This document shows positions 62,918 to 64,000 of a stretch of 64,000 bases of DNA, piece after piece. Under the pieces are notes generated by a model, which saw only the letters and a program-made list of their open reading frames with translations, was not told the DNA's origin and did not search any database. Made by a program: the position numbers and the translations under genes. Position 1 is the first letter of the stretch. Every line of letters begins with the position of its first letter. Source of the DNA: Chryseobacterium salivictor (GTDB lineage Bacteria > Bacteroidota > Bacteroidia > Flavobacteriales > Weeksellaceae); contig NZ_CP037954.1 in assembly GCF_004359195.1 (NCBI RefSeq), forward strand, positions 2,108,001 to 2,172,000, in the 5' to 3' direction.

Positions 62918-64000
62918 ATGAATCAAGATACGATCTGTGCGATTGCGACCGCAAATGGAGTAGGCGCTTTGGGAATTATCCGCCTTTCCGGAGGGGAAGC
63001 CGTGAAAATTGCGCAAAAAACTTTTAAAGGAAAAAATCTGGAAGAAGTACCGTCGCATACGGTGCATTACGGCTATATAGTGGATGGAAATAGCCAGGAG
63101 GCAAAAGGAAAGAACAAAGATGAAAGAACAAAGATAATAGAGGACAGACCGGAGACGGAAGATGTTGAGCAATTCACCATTCAGAATGAATCGTCCGTCA
63201 CCCAATACCCGACATCCAGCGATACCGAAGAAATTATCGATGAAGTGATGGTTTCTGTTTTCCGCGCACCCAAAACCTTTACGATGGAAGATGTGGTGGA
63301 AATATCTTTTCACGGCTCGCCGCATATTGCAAAGAAAATTCTGGAAGTTTTGGTAAAACACGGCGCCAGGTTGGCGAAAGCAGGTGAGTTTACCATGCGG
63401 GCTTTTATGAACGGCAGAATCGATTTGGCACAGGCTGAATCCATCGCTGATCTGATCGCGTCGGAAAATGAAGCCTCGCGGAAAGTGGCTTTGAATCAGC
63501 TTAAAGGAGGAATTACAAGTGAGATCTCCATCTTGAGAAATGACTTGCTGAATTTTACTTCGCTCATCGAACTGGAACTGGATTTCGGGGAAGAAGATGT
63601 AGAATTTGCAGACCGTACCGCCATGAATAAACTGCTGCAGAATCTTCGGCATAAACTGGGCGCTTTAATTGAAAGTTTCCAGTACGGAAATGCGCTGAAA
63701 AATGGAGTAGAAGTGGCCATCATCGGGAAACCGAATGCGGGAAAATCCACACTTTTGAATGCTTTGCTGAAAGAGGAAAGAGCCATTGTGTCGGAAATTG
63801 CAGGAACGACCCGCGATACCATCGAAGAAGTGATTCATCTGAAAGGAACGGCTTTCCGTTTTGTGGATACCGCCGGACTTCGGGAAACGACGGATGTTAT
63901 TGAGAAAATTGGGGTGACGAAAGCGAAGGAGAAAATTGCCTCCGCGAAAGTGCTTTTGTATCTCTACGATGAGCAGGATTCTACGCCTGAAGAAGTGATT
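62918..64000 (+). CDS. mnmE: tRNA modification GTPase MnmE, N-terminal 361 residues
   Basis: Open from ATG 62918 to the window end. The start 'MNQDTICAIATANGVGALGI' and 'IRLSGGEAV' begin the tetrahydrofolate-binding domain, 'EFTMRAFMNGRIDLAQAESI' the helical domain, and 'IIGKPNAGKSTLLNALL' (G1), 'SEIAGTTRDTIEE' (G2) and 'VDTAGLRET' (G3) the GTPase domain. With MnmG it makes the cmnm5 group on wobble U34. Residues about 58-103 ('KGKNKDERTKIIEDRPETE' and 'FTIQNESSVTQYPTS') form an insertion between 'HYGYIVDG' and 'EIIDEVMVSVF' that most MnmE proteins lack. Confidence 0.95.
   Translation, partial: MNQDTICAIATANGVGALGIIRLSGGEAVKIAQKTFKGKNLEEVPSHTVHYGYIVDGNSQEAKGKNKDERTKIIEDRPETEDVEQFTIQNESSVTQYPTSSDTEEIIDEVMVSVFRAPKTFTMEDVVEISFHGSPHIAKKILEVLVKHGARLAKAGEFTMRAFMNGRIDLAQAESIADLIASENEASRKVALNQLKGGITSEISILRNDLLNFTSLIELELDFGEEDVEFADRTAMNKLLQNLRHKLGALIESFQYGNALKNGVEVAIIGKPNAGKSTLLNALLKEERAIVSEIAGTTRDTIEEVIHLKGTAFRFVDTAGLRETTDVIEKIGVTKAKEKIASAKVLLYLYDEQDSTPEEVI

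Noticed and set aside
62804-63652. 282-codon minus-strand frame at the end of the window
   Set aside because: It lies opposite the conserved MnmE sequence and has no protein-like features.

Overview
The window reads as chromosomal DNA of a member of the Bacteroidota, most likely a flavobacterium of the Chryseobacterium/Kaistella type (Weeksellaceae). Reasons: GLPGLI-family and Flavobacterium-style lipoproteins, promoter -7 boxes of the form TAnnTTTG, AT-rich spacers holding 'CACAAAAGTCACAAAAG'-type repeats, and products such as Mqo, MtaB, Tex and a DUF47/PiT phosphate pair. No rRNA, tRNA or CRISPR array was seen.

Layout. (1) 1-5288, minus strand: a two-component system (response regulator, histidine kinase) followed by a TolC-like protein, a lipoprotein adaptor and the start of an RND pump, with five ~100-bp tandem repeats between adaptor and pump. 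(2) 5649-12693: Tex and a pair of secreted amidohydrolase-family proteins. (3) 13-19.6 kb: a GLPGLI gene beside an attI-like site, then an ordinary block (alpha/beta hydrolase, TraB-like lipoprotein, DUF1232, CHAD, a secreted duplicated-domain protein). (4) 18.8-37.2 kb: an accessory region built like an integron cassette array. (5) 37.2-64 kb: mostly housekeeping genes, including YeeE/YedE pair plus methyltransferase, FKBP isomerase, Old Yellow Enzyme, two SDRs, topB, M23 peptidase, gpsA, hemolysin III, mqo, lipoproteins, a GH63-like hydrolase, mtaB, a DEAD-box helicase, DUF47/PiT and the start of mnmE.

The accessory region is the main result. At least eight small cassettes, all with genes on the minus strand, are separated by seven palindromic attC-like sites of 121-126 bp (TAACG...GTT). 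Each cassette begins GTT-N and ends in the complement N'-AAC, the arrangement that integron cassettes show for GTTRRRY and RYYYAAC. The array starts next to an attI-like palindrome and the frameshifted C-terminal remnant of a tyrosine integrase (36978-37203). A second, decayed copy of that junction lies at 14136-14275.

Five copies of one transposable module (a tyrosine recombinase gene overlapping an IS91-type HUH transposase gene) sit exactly on cassette junctions. Each module begins TTGAAC and carries, near its other end, GTTCAAC followed by a short hairpin, so it looks like a cassette itself. One copy (30718-33107) appears intact; the others are truncated, fused or stopped. The recombinase start seems to need a -1 frameshift on an A9 run. 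An IS110-type element interrupts another cassette's attC-like site.

Cargo is mainly small membrane or secreted proteins of unknown function, plus MepB-like and dihydrofolate-reductase-like proteins. A two-gene cassette holds a large Gly-rich protein with a stop codon in its signal peptide. All family assignments come from reading the translations; no database search was possible.
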